The notes under the pieces: generated by a model | What the model was told of the DNA's origin: nothing | Seen by the model: the letters and a program-made list of their open reading frames with translations, nothing else | The model's database searches: none | Part shown: positions 34,615 through 46,800 of the stretch, piece by piece | How positions within the stretch are numbered: the first letter of the stretch is position 1 | How the letters are laid out: the number at the start of each line of letters is the position of its first letter | Position numbers and translations under genes: made by a program | NCBI GenBank assembly: GCA_008692225.1 | Contig: VICG01000012.1 | Span: 1,426,001-1,490,000, forward strand | DNA: 64,000 nucleotides | Reading direction: 5' to 3' | From: Monilinia fructicola | Lineage: Eukaryota > Ascomycota > Leotiomycetes > Helotiales > Sclerotiniaceae

Positions 34615-36698
34615 GATTCCGAACAAGATAACAGCGAACTAATTGATGTTAACAAATCACTTTGAATCCTCTGTTATGATTGCATATCCACACGATGAAA
34701 TTTGGAAGGTTCTGAGGTTTTGTTGAAGCTCTAGAAGTTTTGAAGTTTTGAAGTTTTGATTGCTTGTTTCGTCGCGACAACAATTTGCGATTGAGAAGTC
34801 GAGTCGCGTCTAGCCATGGCACGTGATTTATAGATCTACCGGCGTTAATCCGTTTCAGAGTAAACATTCCGACTTTCAAACATCCATGGATTCCATCTGA
34901 ACCTCCAACTCAACGTATATTTTTTAGCAATCAATGAAGCTCATCGGAGAACAACATCTATCTTTGTTTTACTACACAGGACGATACTATTATCACCTGG
35001 AAATATCGACCCCCAAATCATACGAGTAGATGCAACAAATGATACTACAGTATACCAACCAATGGCAACCATACTACTTACCTAGTACCTAGGACCTCCC
35101 ACGGAATACACGTTTGATTGCGGGTCTCCAGCTCGGCTTAACATGATCGCTTTTGGACTTTTGCTTGATATGGACGATTAAAGATTATACAGAGTACAGT
35201 ATCAGCTCATACCGAGAACGAATACCACGATACCACGTGCATGTAATACAAAATTATGCATTCCGTCTTCAAGCGGTGGCAAAATGGCAAGGTGAGGAAA
35301 GATACCGTACGTCTTTGTAGTCAAGCTCTTTGCCTTGGTATGGTGTCATCTCTTTTGAGGCCCTACAGGCTACAGGTCTCGGATCCAATATTTATACTTT
35401 CTGATGAAGCTTTCGCTCTCGGGTTCGTCGAATCTTTGTGGGCATCTCTACTGCACAGTATGAATCAGTATGATCGATCTACTGTATCATCTTGGTCTGA
35501 TCAAACAGTACCTGTCCTGTACGGAGTACAGTGCTGTATTGAGTCACCGGGGAAAATCTTCTCTTAATTAAAATGGCGTTGATATCCTTATCGCTGACAG
35601 GGAGGGAGGGCTTTTAGAATTTTAGATCCTTGCGGTCTGTACTCCGTGCTGTACTGTACAGTGTACAGTGCACTCACTGTACAGCGGGTATGCGGATTTG
35701 ATATTGAGATTGCCGGCTGGAACGGATATCGGCACAGGACTTGCTTGTTGTGTTGTTGACTCGCTGATCCTCCCACTTCATGAGTCTTCATCACACCGTC
35801 CACCACGATAAAGTCATACGAAAAGATATTACATCTTTGAATAACCGCATCATCATGCCGTCAGTTCATTCATGTTTATGCATGCAGGTATGCCATTGCG
35901 CGGGAGCTTTCAATCGTCCCATTCAAAGTTCAATACATCAAAAAGATGTTTATCGGTCTATGGCTACTATAGTGATGATTTTATCATGGTTTTCTCAGTG
36001 GAAATTCCGAATAACTTCAGATGAAGCTTTACTTCGTACACTACTACTGAGTAGTGCTTACTTGACTGTATGGCTTACTTTCCTGTATGGTGTACGGAGT
36101 AGGTGAATGAATGTACTCCCTACAGGATCAAAAGTGGAGTACGATACTACAAAACAGTAGAAGACCTAATTACTTCAGATGTTTCACGTACTGTTACTGC
36201 TTTTTACTCCACACTGTTGATATCTTAGCCACCAGTTTTCACTTCCTTCTTATTTGTAATCCATGCTACTGTATCTGTACCTTTTTTTGCGTGACCGGCA
36301 AAATTTTGACAGGAACTAAAAAAATCTAGAGCGGAATTAGTGTCCGCGATGGATCATCGGTCTACCAAGGGTAGATAGAAGATACTAATAACTACCTAGT
36401 AGACTAGATTGCCTGTGCTAACGACTAATGTATCTTGTCGCCTCGACCCTTAAAGATCCCAATGCCCACATTTCAGAAAGAATGTGTTATCTCTCCTTCA
36501 TGAATGCTTCTTTTCCCTTGGGAGAATCCGGTTGTAGCTTTAATATTTCATCTTCTTTTATATTGTGAATAATTTCTAAAAGTATTGAAATTCTTTAAAA
36601 GAGTATGAAACAAGATTGATCACCCTCCCTGAAACTATTGAGTGATAAAACTTAGTGAGGAATCTTGCTCATACGTCATTGGACTTTTTAATTTCGCC
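34615..36698. promoter_or_regulatory. Long divergent upstream region between Nup37-like and MFS genes
   Basis: This two-kilobase interval of normal composition has no gene. It carries several copies of a GTACGGAGTAC/GTACTCC-type motif (35519-35529, 35640, 36090, 36114) and clustered GTACAG words (35190-35200, 35645-35690). It should include the promoters of both genes. Open frames up to 108 codons were not supported. Confidence 0.45.
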
Positions 36699-38761
36699 AT
36701 GGCGAAGAGTATAGAATTCGAGAAAGAGGATATTCATAAATCCTCAAATCCTACCTCTGCAACCCTCGCATCCTCATTGTCGGACGATGAACAATCTTAC
36801 CCTCCCCTCTCACACGCGCCTTCTATCAGATCATTATCCTCTGATTCGATCAATAGTGATCCTCTAGCTCCACTTGAGCAAGCTCTCACTCCAAATCTTG
36901 AGACAGCAGCAGAACAACTCGCACATGTCCAATTAAGTTATACAAGGACTGGCACATCATACGCAACTACCGGCTCACGAAACCCATCATTCGAAGTTGA
37001 TTTTGAAGAGAATGATCCTGATGATCCGAGAAATTGGCCGTTATGGTATCGTTCGTACACAATTTTCGCCGTGAGTTTTGCGACATGGTCTACGGTTTTA
37101 TACAGTTCATCGTATACTTCAGGTATGCCGGGAATGATGGAAGAATTCTCCATCACCAGTGAACCCGTTGCAACATTGGGTGTCACAACATACCTTTTTG
37201 GACTCGCGATTGGAAGTTTGGTTCTTGCACCGTTGAGTGAAATATGGGGTAGAAGACCAGTTTATATTGGATCTATGGCTTTCTTTGCCTTGATGGTTCT
37301 ACCATGTGCTTTAGGCACATCGTTGGGCGAAATTCTGGGGGTGAGGTTCATTGGGTATGTTAATTTGAGATGCATTCCTCGACTGATGCTAATATAAAAT
37401 GCAGTGCGCTTGCCGGTGCTGCCATGATATCAAACTCTCCTGGTACAGTCGCAGATATCACGAATGATGAGTATCGTGCCTTGGCATTTAGTATTTGGAG
37501 TATTGGACCAAATGAATGGTCCAGTAACAGGACCTCTCATTGGTGGTTTTGCGGCCGAATACCTTGGATGGAGATGGACAAATTGGATTGTGATGATACT
37601 TGCCGGATGTGCTTGGATAGCTTGCGGATTCGTAAAGGAGACTTACGCCCCAGCACTTTTAATAAAAAAAGGCCGCAAAAATGCGCAAAGAGACGGGCGA
37701 TGAGCGATATTGGTGTCGATACGATCAAAAGAAGAGCTGTGAGTACATGTACATATGCTAACTCTTTTGAAGATGCTAATGTCTGTCTTCAGTCTATGAT
37801 ATCTTAAAGATCAATCTCTCTCGGCCATTTGTACTATGCGCCACGGAACCAATTCTCTGGTTTTGGGATGCATATATTGGTGTAAGTTTCTCTAATGGCT
37901 TGATGTTGCCAATTTTAGTGCTCCTCTGTACTGGAATGGCATGGCTGAAATTATTCCATCGTGGAAACTGTTAAGGCTAATCAGCACAATTAGATCATCT
38001 ATGGCATCCTGTATCTCTGTTTCGTCGCATATCCAATCATCTATACAGAAATGCGTGGATGGACCCTAGGCCAGACCGGTCTCGCTTTCTTAGGAATTGG
38101 ATTGGGGAACCATGCTTTCCCATAATTGCCGAACCGCTCTTTCGCAGAATGATCAATTCTCATAAGAAAGATCCCGAAACCGGAAAAGTTCCACCCGAAG
38201 CTTCAGTAAGTGTTATCTGTATTGCCGCAATTTTGTGTCCCATCGGGCAACTTTGGTTTAGTTGGACATGTGTTCCTATCACCATTCATTGGATTTGGCC
38301 GATTCTTGCTGGAATTCCTTTCGGCGCTGGAAACACTTTGGTTTTTATCTACGGAACGAATTATCTCGCTGGTTCTTATGGTATTTATTCCGCATCCGCG
38401 CTGGCGGGAAATAGTATGTTCCGATCTATTCTTGGAGGAACATTACCATTGGCTGGACCAACGATGTACCGTGCGCTTCAACCGCATTGGGCGGGAACTT
38501 TATTGGGATTAGTGCAGGTTTTTCTCATTCCCAATTCCATTCATCTTTTATAAATGGGGATCGAAGATTCGGGCGAAGAGCCCGTTGATTAAGCAAATGA
38601 GAGACGAACAGGAGAGGAATGATGCAAGAGCTGCAAGAGCGAAGAGGAAGAGCGAGAAGAAGGCGATGATGGATGCGGCGAAGGAAGGGGTGATTAATGA
38701 TAATAATAAGGATGTGGAAAAGAGAAATGAATTTACGACCGGGGCAGAAGAAAATGTTTAA
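36699..38761 (+). CDS. MFS multidrug-type transporter (DHA1 family), four exons, several frameshifts
   Basis: I joined exons 36699-37354, 37405-37738, 37793-37881 and 37994-38761. A polar N-terminal tail of about 120 residues ends in NDPDDPRNWPLWYR, the usual entry to the first helix of fungal drug:H+ antiporters. Motif A is LAPLSEIWGRRPVYIG, and the antiporter loop has GPVTGPLIGGFAAEYLGWRW. The central cytosolic loop reads KAAKMRKETGDERYWCRYD, typical of this family. The end is a basic tail (KRKSEKKAMMDAA). Breaks: 37510-37512, 37664-37670 (A run), 38108-38109, 38119-38121 and 38530-38532, each cured by dropping one base; the frame then closes at about 613 residues. The substrate cannot be told. 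Given five breaks, a real pseudogene is possible, but the protein between them is well kept. Confidence 0.9.
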
Positions 38762-39632
38762 GAGAATGTATTGGAACGGAAATATGTTGATTCATTAACG
38801 GTATATACTAATGGGGGTTGGGGTGGATGATCTTATGATTAACTGAAAGGGATAGATGAATTCCTGAAATGAGTACGTATATAGATGCTAGTGGATGGAT
38901 GATACCCATGAACCGAAAATAGAATAATATTTACACACTCAGAATTAGACACGCATGATGCTTTCAAAAGCTTTCTACATGTGAATACTAGTAAGTATAT
39001 TATCAGAGATCACATAGTTAGATCTAGCACCGTCTTAGGCTTCAAGTATAACCTTGGAGGTAGGTGATTAGTAGAGAAGATATTTGTTAATAGAGTGACA
39101 GGTTATTTATAGATTTGCCCGGCAGAGTATACAAAGCAAATTCTTTATCTAATATAATAAACACCGTCGTCATCACTAGTAAACTAACATGACTTGTAAA
39201 TCGATCTAAAGTGCCCATGTGGTATACCGAGTCATACCAATGTATAGATTAGATGTATGGATACGTGTATTATTCGCCTTGAGGATTTCTATTAGGTCCA
39301 CGGGCACTTGGGTAGTTAGTTATTTGGCTATGCCGTCCATGGGTACTTGTTACACACCGTCCACGGGTATATTCAGCCTTAGCGGAATAAGCGATAAACT
39401 CACAATTCTCTATGTAAAACCGGTACCTTTTATAGAAGGAGAGAGTTTTGAGATAAAGAAATAAGATGGAATATCTTTTTTTTTATTATCTCTTTTCTAC
39501 TTCCAAGGTTCTGCTTTTTCTTCTTTTTCTTTTCTTTATATATCCATGGATACGAGTAATAGAACTTTTTACGCTACTCTTTTAAGGATCTTTAGCTGGT
39601 TTAGGACTTATCTTATAGAAGAATATATTATT
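38762..39632. other. 3' flank of the MFS gene and spacer, no gene seen
   Basis: Ordinary to AT-rich sequence without a supportable frame. Short near-repeats of CCACGGGTA/CCATGGGTA occur at 39297-39360 and a pyrimidine-rich run at 39475-39540. It ends at the left terminus of the TIR element. Confidence 0.4.
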
Positions 39633-40804
39633 TAGAAGGTTCCACGGGCCAACTGAACACACTGGCCAACTGAACAGTCTAACCTAATTGGGTCACCGCT
39701 TTTCGATCGTAATCCTTTATTTTATTATTATATTTGATATTAAATTTGAATATAATAAATTTATCTATTAAATAATTTTATATTAATCTTTATATAATAA
39801 TTGATAAATTTTATCAATTTTTATAAGTATATTATATAAATTATATTAATAATTTTAATTTAAAATAAATAATTCTTTTTTTAAAAGAAGTATATATATT
39901 AAATATATATACTTATTTAATTTTTAAATAATAATAAAAAACTCTTTTAAGATTTTATTATATATTTATTTATAATGAATAAATTCTATAAGATTATATT
40001 AAGATCTTTTAATTAAAAAAAATATTTCTATATATATAAATATATAAAAATTTAAAAGCTTTAAATTATATAAAATTCTTAATAAATATAAAATCTTATA
40101 AATAATATTTTTTTAATATTATATATTTAATAATATAATGATTTTTATAATATAATAACTTTAATAATAAAACTTAATTATTATTTATATTATATATTAA
40201 AAGAATTATAGAAATAATTTTAAAAACTATTTTAAAAACTATATTATTAATTACATTTTTAAAATTATAAATATCGTTTATCTTATAGTATTTTATTAAT
40301 AATATACTAAAAAATTATAATATATTTTATTAATAATAAAATTATAAAATGTTTATAATTTTTTAAGAATCTATCTTTCAAATTTATTTTTTAAATTAAA
40401 TTATTTATTATTAATTAATAATTTTAATTTTAAAGAATAAAACATTTTATATATAATAATTTATAAACTTTATAAATAATAGGAATATAAAAAGATTTAA
40501 TATTCTATTTTCTTAATAGTTTAATAAATATAAATTAATTAATAAAATATATTTATAAAAAAGTTTATTATTATAAAATTTTATAAAAAAAATTATAAAT
40601 TATTTTTTAATAAGTTTTAATAATTATATTAATAAAAAGAAAGTCTATTATATGATTGTTATTATTATCAAAGTATATATTATAATAATAAAGTATAAAG
40701 AGTTAATTTATATCTTTAAGAATAAAGTATTGCTAGCTTATCGACTAAAAGGGTTTAGCGCGTTCAGTTGGCCAGTGTGTTCAGTTGGCCCGTGGAACCT
40801 TCTA
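39633..40804. mobile_element. TIR-bounded DNA transposon relic with AT-rich interior
   Basis: A perfect 41-bp inverted repeat bounds the region (39635-39675 and 40762-40802), with TA directly outside each end, as expected for Tc1/mariner-superfamily insertions. Each terminus contains two copies of a 12-mer, GGCCAACTGAAC, separated by 5 bp (39647-39658 and 39664-39675 on the left), a layout like paired transposase-binding sites. The interior of about 1.1 kb is almost pure A/T without any ORF, as expected after RIP of a transposase gene, except short normal-composition shoulders just inside each TIR. The superfamily call rests on the TA flank only. Confidence 0.85.
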
Positions 40805-40947
40805 TAGATATATATAGTCGAATTTTAATAAGAGAGAGAAAAAAAAAGAAAGAAAAGAGAAAAATAAAATAAAATAATTTTTATATATATTTTAAAACCC
40901 TAAATAAGAGGATTAGTAGAGAGAATTATAAAGGTTTATTATTATTA

Positions 40948-40982
<35 letters not shown>

Positions 40983-41019
40983 ATTATTATTATTATATTA
41001 TTATTTATTATTATTATTA

Positions 41020-41054
<35 letters not shown>

Positions 41055-41074
41055 TATTATTATTATTATTATTA

Positions 41075-41170
<96 letters not shown>

Positions 41171-41634
41171 TATTATTATTATATTATTTATTATTATCCT
41201 ATTTAAATCTTCTTTCCTTTATATATTCTCTTAATAAACTTCTAATAAAAGCTTTATTTATATTTATTATATATTATATTTATCTGCCGTACCGACCAAA
41301 CTGCCTATCTAGGTAACCACCTACCTACCTTATTAACTGAAATTCCTTTCTCCACAAATTTCTCGCACAGTCACCGCCAACCCACAACGAAAACCAACAA
41401 CATCATTCTTGAGATTTTTCGAAGAACCTCATTCGATTCATCCTCATCAAGACAATTTTCCTTTCTTCTTCTCCTTAGTCCCTTCAAAAGAAAAAGGTTA
41501 ATCGTCTCGACATTCAAGATATCTCGATTCCAATCCCTTCAATTCCCTTCCAACATTTTGATCGACAAAAGAAGATTTTACAATTTTACGCAATCTGTTA
41601 CCGAAAAAGAATTTTACTGTGACTTTCATTAGCC
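40805..41634. promoter_or_regulatory. Spacer and upstream region of eIF2A
   Basis: Next to the TIR element comes A/T-rich sequence with a long TTA/ATT array (40937-41199). From about 41280 composition returns to normal, with a pyrimidine-rich 5' flank (TCTTCTTCTCC at about 41465) before the eIF2A ATG. A CCTACCTACC motif lies at 41321-41330. Confidence 0.5.
40937..41199. repeat. (ATT)n trinucleotide array, about 260 bp
   Basis: More than eighty units of ATT, with occasional ATATT or TTTATT slippage variants, are directly visible. The array lies about 435 bp before the eIF2A start codon. Confidence 0.95.
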
Positions 41635-43822
41635 ATGGCAATTCCGACACAATTTGCGTACAGAACGCTGAAGGGGATTGGTATCTTGGATGCCGCACCC
41701 GTCTATCAACCTTTGCCTGGTTTCAAGAGACCCGAAGGTAACTCTCGCTGCTGTACCTATTCGCCTTGCGGTCGGTACTTTGCTTGGGCTTCTAACGACG
41801 GAGTGACTGTCGTTGATTCGTCTGCTGGACACGTCATCACTAGCTTACCCACGCCAAATGTCTACGAGTTGGGCTTCTCTCCTCGTTGGCACCTACATCA
41901 TTACTTGGGAGAGACCTTCGAAAGATGAGAATGGCGATGCGGTCAAGAATTTGAAGATTTGGCGTACAGTGGATGAAGTAGCGGAGGGAGCTGAGAAGGA
42001 GGTTGTTGGGAGATTCGTCCAAAAATCGCAGACTGGTTGGAACCTTCAATATACTTTCGATGAGAAATACTGCGCCCGAAATGTTACAAATGAGGTCCAA
42101 TTCTACGAGAGCGGCGATTTACGTACTGTTTGGAATAAGCTTCGTGTAGAAGGCGTTGCGGATTTTGCTATTTCTCCTGGAAATAACTATTCCGTAGCAG
42201 TTTTCGTTCCAGAGCGAAAGGTACGTCATATTTGGTTATAGGTGATGAACTAGCTAACAGATCAAAACTAGGGTCAACCATCTGCCGTCAAAGTTTTCAA
42301 CGTTCCTCAATTCAATGCCCCGGTTTCACAAAAGACATTCTTCAAGGGCGACAAAGTTCAATTGAAATGGAATCAACTGGGTACAACCTTAATTGTTCTC
42401 GCACAGACCGATGTTGATAAGTCGAACAAGAGTTATTACGGAGAGACCACTCTATATGTGTTGAGCGCAAATGGTGGATTCGATTCTAGAATTACTCTCG
42501 ACAAGGAAGGCCCAATTCATGATGTTTCATGGTCACCAAACTCGAAAGAATTTGGTGTCATTTACGGATACATGCCAGCAAAGACAACTATCTTTAATCA
42601 GAGAGCCGTCGCGACTCATACATTCCAACTTGGTCCTCGAAATACGATTTTTGTTTTCTCCTACTGGTCGATTTGTTTTGGTAGCCGGTTTCGGAAACTT
42701 AGCTGGTCAAATGGATATCTACGACCTCGAGAAGGATTACAAGAAGATCTGTACAATCGAAGGTGGAAACCCTAGTGTTTGCGAATGGAGTCCTGATAGC
42801 AAGTATATCTTGACGGCTACAACTAGTCCAAGATTACGAGTTGATAACGGCGTTCGATTATGGCATGTCACTGGTGGAATTATGTACAATGAGGATATGG
42901 TTGAATTGTACCACGTTACTTGGAGACCACAAAGACCCGAAAGTTTCCCGGCCGGGGATTTTTTGAATCCAGTTCCTCAACCACATCCATCGGCTGTCGC
43001 TTACTTGGGGACGGTGAAAACCCCATCCAAGCCAGCAGGAGCTTATCGTCCCCCCGGAGCACGGGCCAAGCTACACCATCCCACTTCAAACGTGAAGATG
43101 AAGGTGGCTCTGCTCATTTCGTGAGCAATGGCACTTCGATGGTCAACACAAATGGATTTGGTCGATCTCGTAGACAAGTCCCAGGTGCCGATTTATCCGA
43201 AAATTCTGTGCCAGGAGCTACCGTTCCAGGTGCTGAAGATGAAAATCTTTCCAAGGCTGCGCTCAAGAACAAGAAGAAGCGTGAAGCAAAGAAGTTGAAG
43301 GATGCAGAAGCTAAAGCCAGTGGTCTCGGTGCCGGAACTCCAGATGCACCAAGAGGTCCAGGTGGTGATCGTAGCCCAGATCGTCGAGATCGTCAACGTA
43401 GCCGCTCGAAGAGTAATAACAACATCCGCTCTCCATCTCAACACCGTACTCACGGTAATGGTGGTCCTCACAACCTTCATCAACACCCTCATCCCCATCA
43501 AAACCAAACGTCAAAATGGAGGTGCTTTCCCAACGGAGGTTCAGCTGCCCATGGTGGAATCAAGAATTTGTCAATCAACTCCAATCAAAAATCAAATACT
43601 CCAAGTCATCAATTTTCAACTCCAGAGCTGTCAGTCACCAGTCCAGGTGGTGATGGCAGTCCATCTGCAAAGAAGAAGAGGGGATTACAAAAGAAGATTA
43701 GAGCAATTGAGGATTTGGAGATGAGGAGAGCTGGTGGCGAAAAGTTGGAAGATACTCAGGTAAAGAAGATTGCTACCAAGAGTGCGGTGCAAGCGGAGTT
43801 GGATGCACTTGATAGGGAATAG
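41635..43822 (+). CDS. EIF2A: Eukaryotic translation initiation factor 2A (eIF2A), three frameshifts
   Basis: eIF2A is a WD-repeat factor that can deliver Met-tRNAi to the 40S subunit independently of eIF2. The start MAIPTQFAYRTLKGIG is followed by propeller strands (CCTYSPCGRYFAWASNDG, YELGFSP then GTYIITWERP, NNYSVAVFVPERK). The signature block is LFSPTGRFVLVAGFGNLAG with MDIYDLE, then CEWSPDSKYILTATTSPRLR and DNGVRLWHVTGG. After the linker AYRPPGAR comes a low-complexity charged region, and a helical C-terminus (KKKRGLQKKIRAIEDLEMRR) as in other eIF2A proteins. There is one intron, 42221-42271. Breaks: 41886-41887 (extra T), 42648-42652 (extra T) and 43063-43065 (missing G); the corrected length is 711 residues. 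All three sit in homopolymers of a conserved gene, so error is more likely than decay. Confidence 0.96.
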
Positions 43823-46800
43823 ATGGTTGGTTGATCGATTTTGGTTGTGAGGTATGGAATAGCGGGAGAGGGAGAGGGAGAGGGAGAGGGAGAAGCAGAG
43901 GAAGAGAGATATAGAGAGTTGGTAGATGGAGATTGGTTCTTTGGAATAATTTTTCATATCAATTCATATATCATTGATAAAGGGATGTGTGGAATCGAAG
44001 AATTCCAAGACGATGGACTTGCATGTATGCATGGATGGATGAGTGGGCGTGGTATTAAGTCATGAGTTGAGCTTGTGGTGATATTGATGGTGACCACGTG
44101 TGATGAGTGGTTGATCGGAGATAGTTGGTCGAGTGAATGAATGATGGTGGTTGATGGGTGGTAGGATGGGTGGTGACTGGTGACTGGTTGTTTGTGGTTG
44201 GTGGTTGGTAGAGTGCATGGCGGATGATGAATCATGAATGACGAATGGATAAAATAAAGAGATAGTATCATGATGATGCAAGCATTTTATGCATGGTACG
44301 TAAGATAGACAAGATATGAACTGAAATGCATTATCACACGTATATAACACGGAGCTTATTGGAAAGATTGGATATGGATGAGTGTGAAGCTGTACGCAGT
44401 TTGTGATGTTTTCTATGTTTTAAATTGCTCTGGACTTGTAGTTTGTGCTGTGTGCTGTGTGCTGTGTGCTTTGCATGGCAAGAATCTCAAAGTTGTCAGC
44501 CTGAAGTTTGGATAGATATCTGTATGCTCTGGCGGTATGGAGGAAGAAGATTGAGGTGTAGATGGGAAGGCGTATGCTGTGGTTATTGCTTTTTTTTTTG
44601 TTTTATGGAGAGGGGAAGGGGGGAAGGGGAAGCGGGTTTTATCTTTCTCTCTCTTTTCTTTCTTTCTTTTTGAGGGGTACAAGGGAGGGAGTTGGGTGGG
44701 TGTGAGGTGTGAGGTGTGAGGTATGAATAGCCAAACTAAGCCGGTTCAAAGACCTTGTATACAACGAAATACTTTGTTGAAACTCTGAACCTTGGATTGG
44801 AAGACTGGGAGTCAAGAAGATGCGCGTAAGGTTGAGCTGGGTAGGGTAGGGCAGAGGAGAGGAGGGGAGGGGAGGGGAGGGGAGAGGATGGTAAAGGTAA
44901 AGGTAAAGGAGAAGGGGAAGGGGAAATTTCATTCTCATCTTATATATACATATATATTTGCGGATTCTGTGACTCTGTGACTTGGTTAGATGGTTAGATT
45001 GACAGCAGTTGGGGGATGGAGGTGGTGGTTTAGTGGTTTTTGGATAGAACTATGGGGTGTATCGCTGTGTGGATGGGGATTGTTATGTGGGGTTTGGGAG
45101 GATTGGTGGGGGAGAATGGAGGGGGAAGGCAGGGAGAGGAGGTGAGGCGTGAGGAAAGGGGAACGGGGGTTTAGGTTTTGTGGTTTTGCGTTGGCGTTGC
45201 TTAGGGTTATTATATGGATGGCTCACGGGATGAAAATGGGTAGTGGGGTCAGGCTTGGTATTATTGGGAGGTTTTATGCGGGTGGAAGAGTGGTGGTGAG
45301 CGGATGGGAGAGCGATGGGGATAGAGCGTCGAGAGGCGCGCGGTTCATATAGTTCGAGGGAAATAGCGTGAGGGGGACGTCATAGGAATGCCAGGCGTGT
45401 TTATTGCACGGGGGGAAGTCTTCACATGTGGGCTAGGTGACGTTCATCTCTCGAGCATTTCGACATGGGGACTTTTGCTGTTCTCCGTGCGTTGCTGCAC
45501 TGCTCTTCTCTGTCCTTTTGTGTTCGTCTGGGAAGTCGAAGGGGTGGAGCCGTGTTGGAGCTGAGGATCCAGATTGAAAGGCTTCGGCCGAGAATCTTTG
45601 CACGGGATATAAGTTGTGGGTTAGCAAACAGCACGAGTGGAATTTCAGTGCTGTACAACGGATTGTAAGATCAATCATTCTAAGGATCGGATTAAGATTC
45701 CAAATAGGCTGCATTGGAAAGGAGCGCTATCCCCTCAGACTTTTGGAGTACACTCTTTGAAGATTCATAATATGACTTAACGACAGTGGATAAACTGATT
45801 TATTAGCTTTTATAACAGTATAACAGGCTCAACCACTTACCCCAACCGCATCTTTAGCTGTTGCAATGGAGATTTGGTATTATGTTACCATGATAGGACT
45901 AACAATGATATGAAGTTCATGAAGACGTTTCAACCTTGACGGAAAAATATCTAGTACGAAAGATACAATAGTCAAACAAAAGTTCTCAGCACAGAAAAGA
46001 GCACCACCCAATAATACACTCTCATCCCTCCCTCCCATACATATCCCCAAATTTGCGCACTTCCTCCACCAAACATATCCCCGTGGTACAGTGGTATACG
46101 CCTTCACCTACATTATAGTAATCGGGCCCCTCTCAATCGGGGCAACCAAGGGACAGTTTGTTACAGTCTCTCTATAGTACGATGTTGATTGGGATTCTAG
46201 GGGTGCCTTGCACCTCCACCTGAATTTTGCCCCTTTCCTCCTCCGTGCGACTTTTCGTTTCGGTTCGGCGACAGCGCTTCGCCCCCCTTTTCTTGCCCCG
46301 CTTTTTGGGATGCACCTAATTGGGTGGATGCGTTTCGCGGGTGTCGTCGCATTCACTGTTGCATCGGTGTTGGATGTTTTCTGCAGCTCTTTATGTAAAT
46401 AGAGCTCGGAATGAATGCCTGTTCGTAAGCATTTACGGGGTTTTGGGGTTTGTTCAATGCGGAGATAGAATTTTTGAGGCTTTGTCTTCTACGTTATCGT
46501 CTCATTTTTATATGTGACCGGTGTATCACATACATAGAGGGAACGAGAAGTGCAGAGAGAAACGAGGCGTGAGTTCAATGGATGTATTAAATATCATCAA
46601 CTTCCGATTTCTGAAAAGTATCAGAGCCAGGAACCGATTTAACTACTGCCCCATCTTCCTCCCTCCCCCAGATGATATGTGAAAGTCATCAGCATTGTAA
46701 TAAGCACGAGAGAGCTGGTGACAATTCAAGAGACCAAGTGTCATCCCCTTGATCCTCCGCCTTGAAGAAAGATATGATGTGGAAATTGTGCGGAACAACG

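Noticed and set aside
46083..46150. tRNA-like sequence (GTGGTACAGTGGTATACG resembling an A box, followed by a GCCCC/GGGGC stem)
   Set aside because: The T-loop does not fit a GGTTCRANYCC B box, the anticodon arm does not fold by eye and the acceptor stem does not pair. At most a degraded tRNA or SINE head; a tRNAscan run with a positive score would reverse this.
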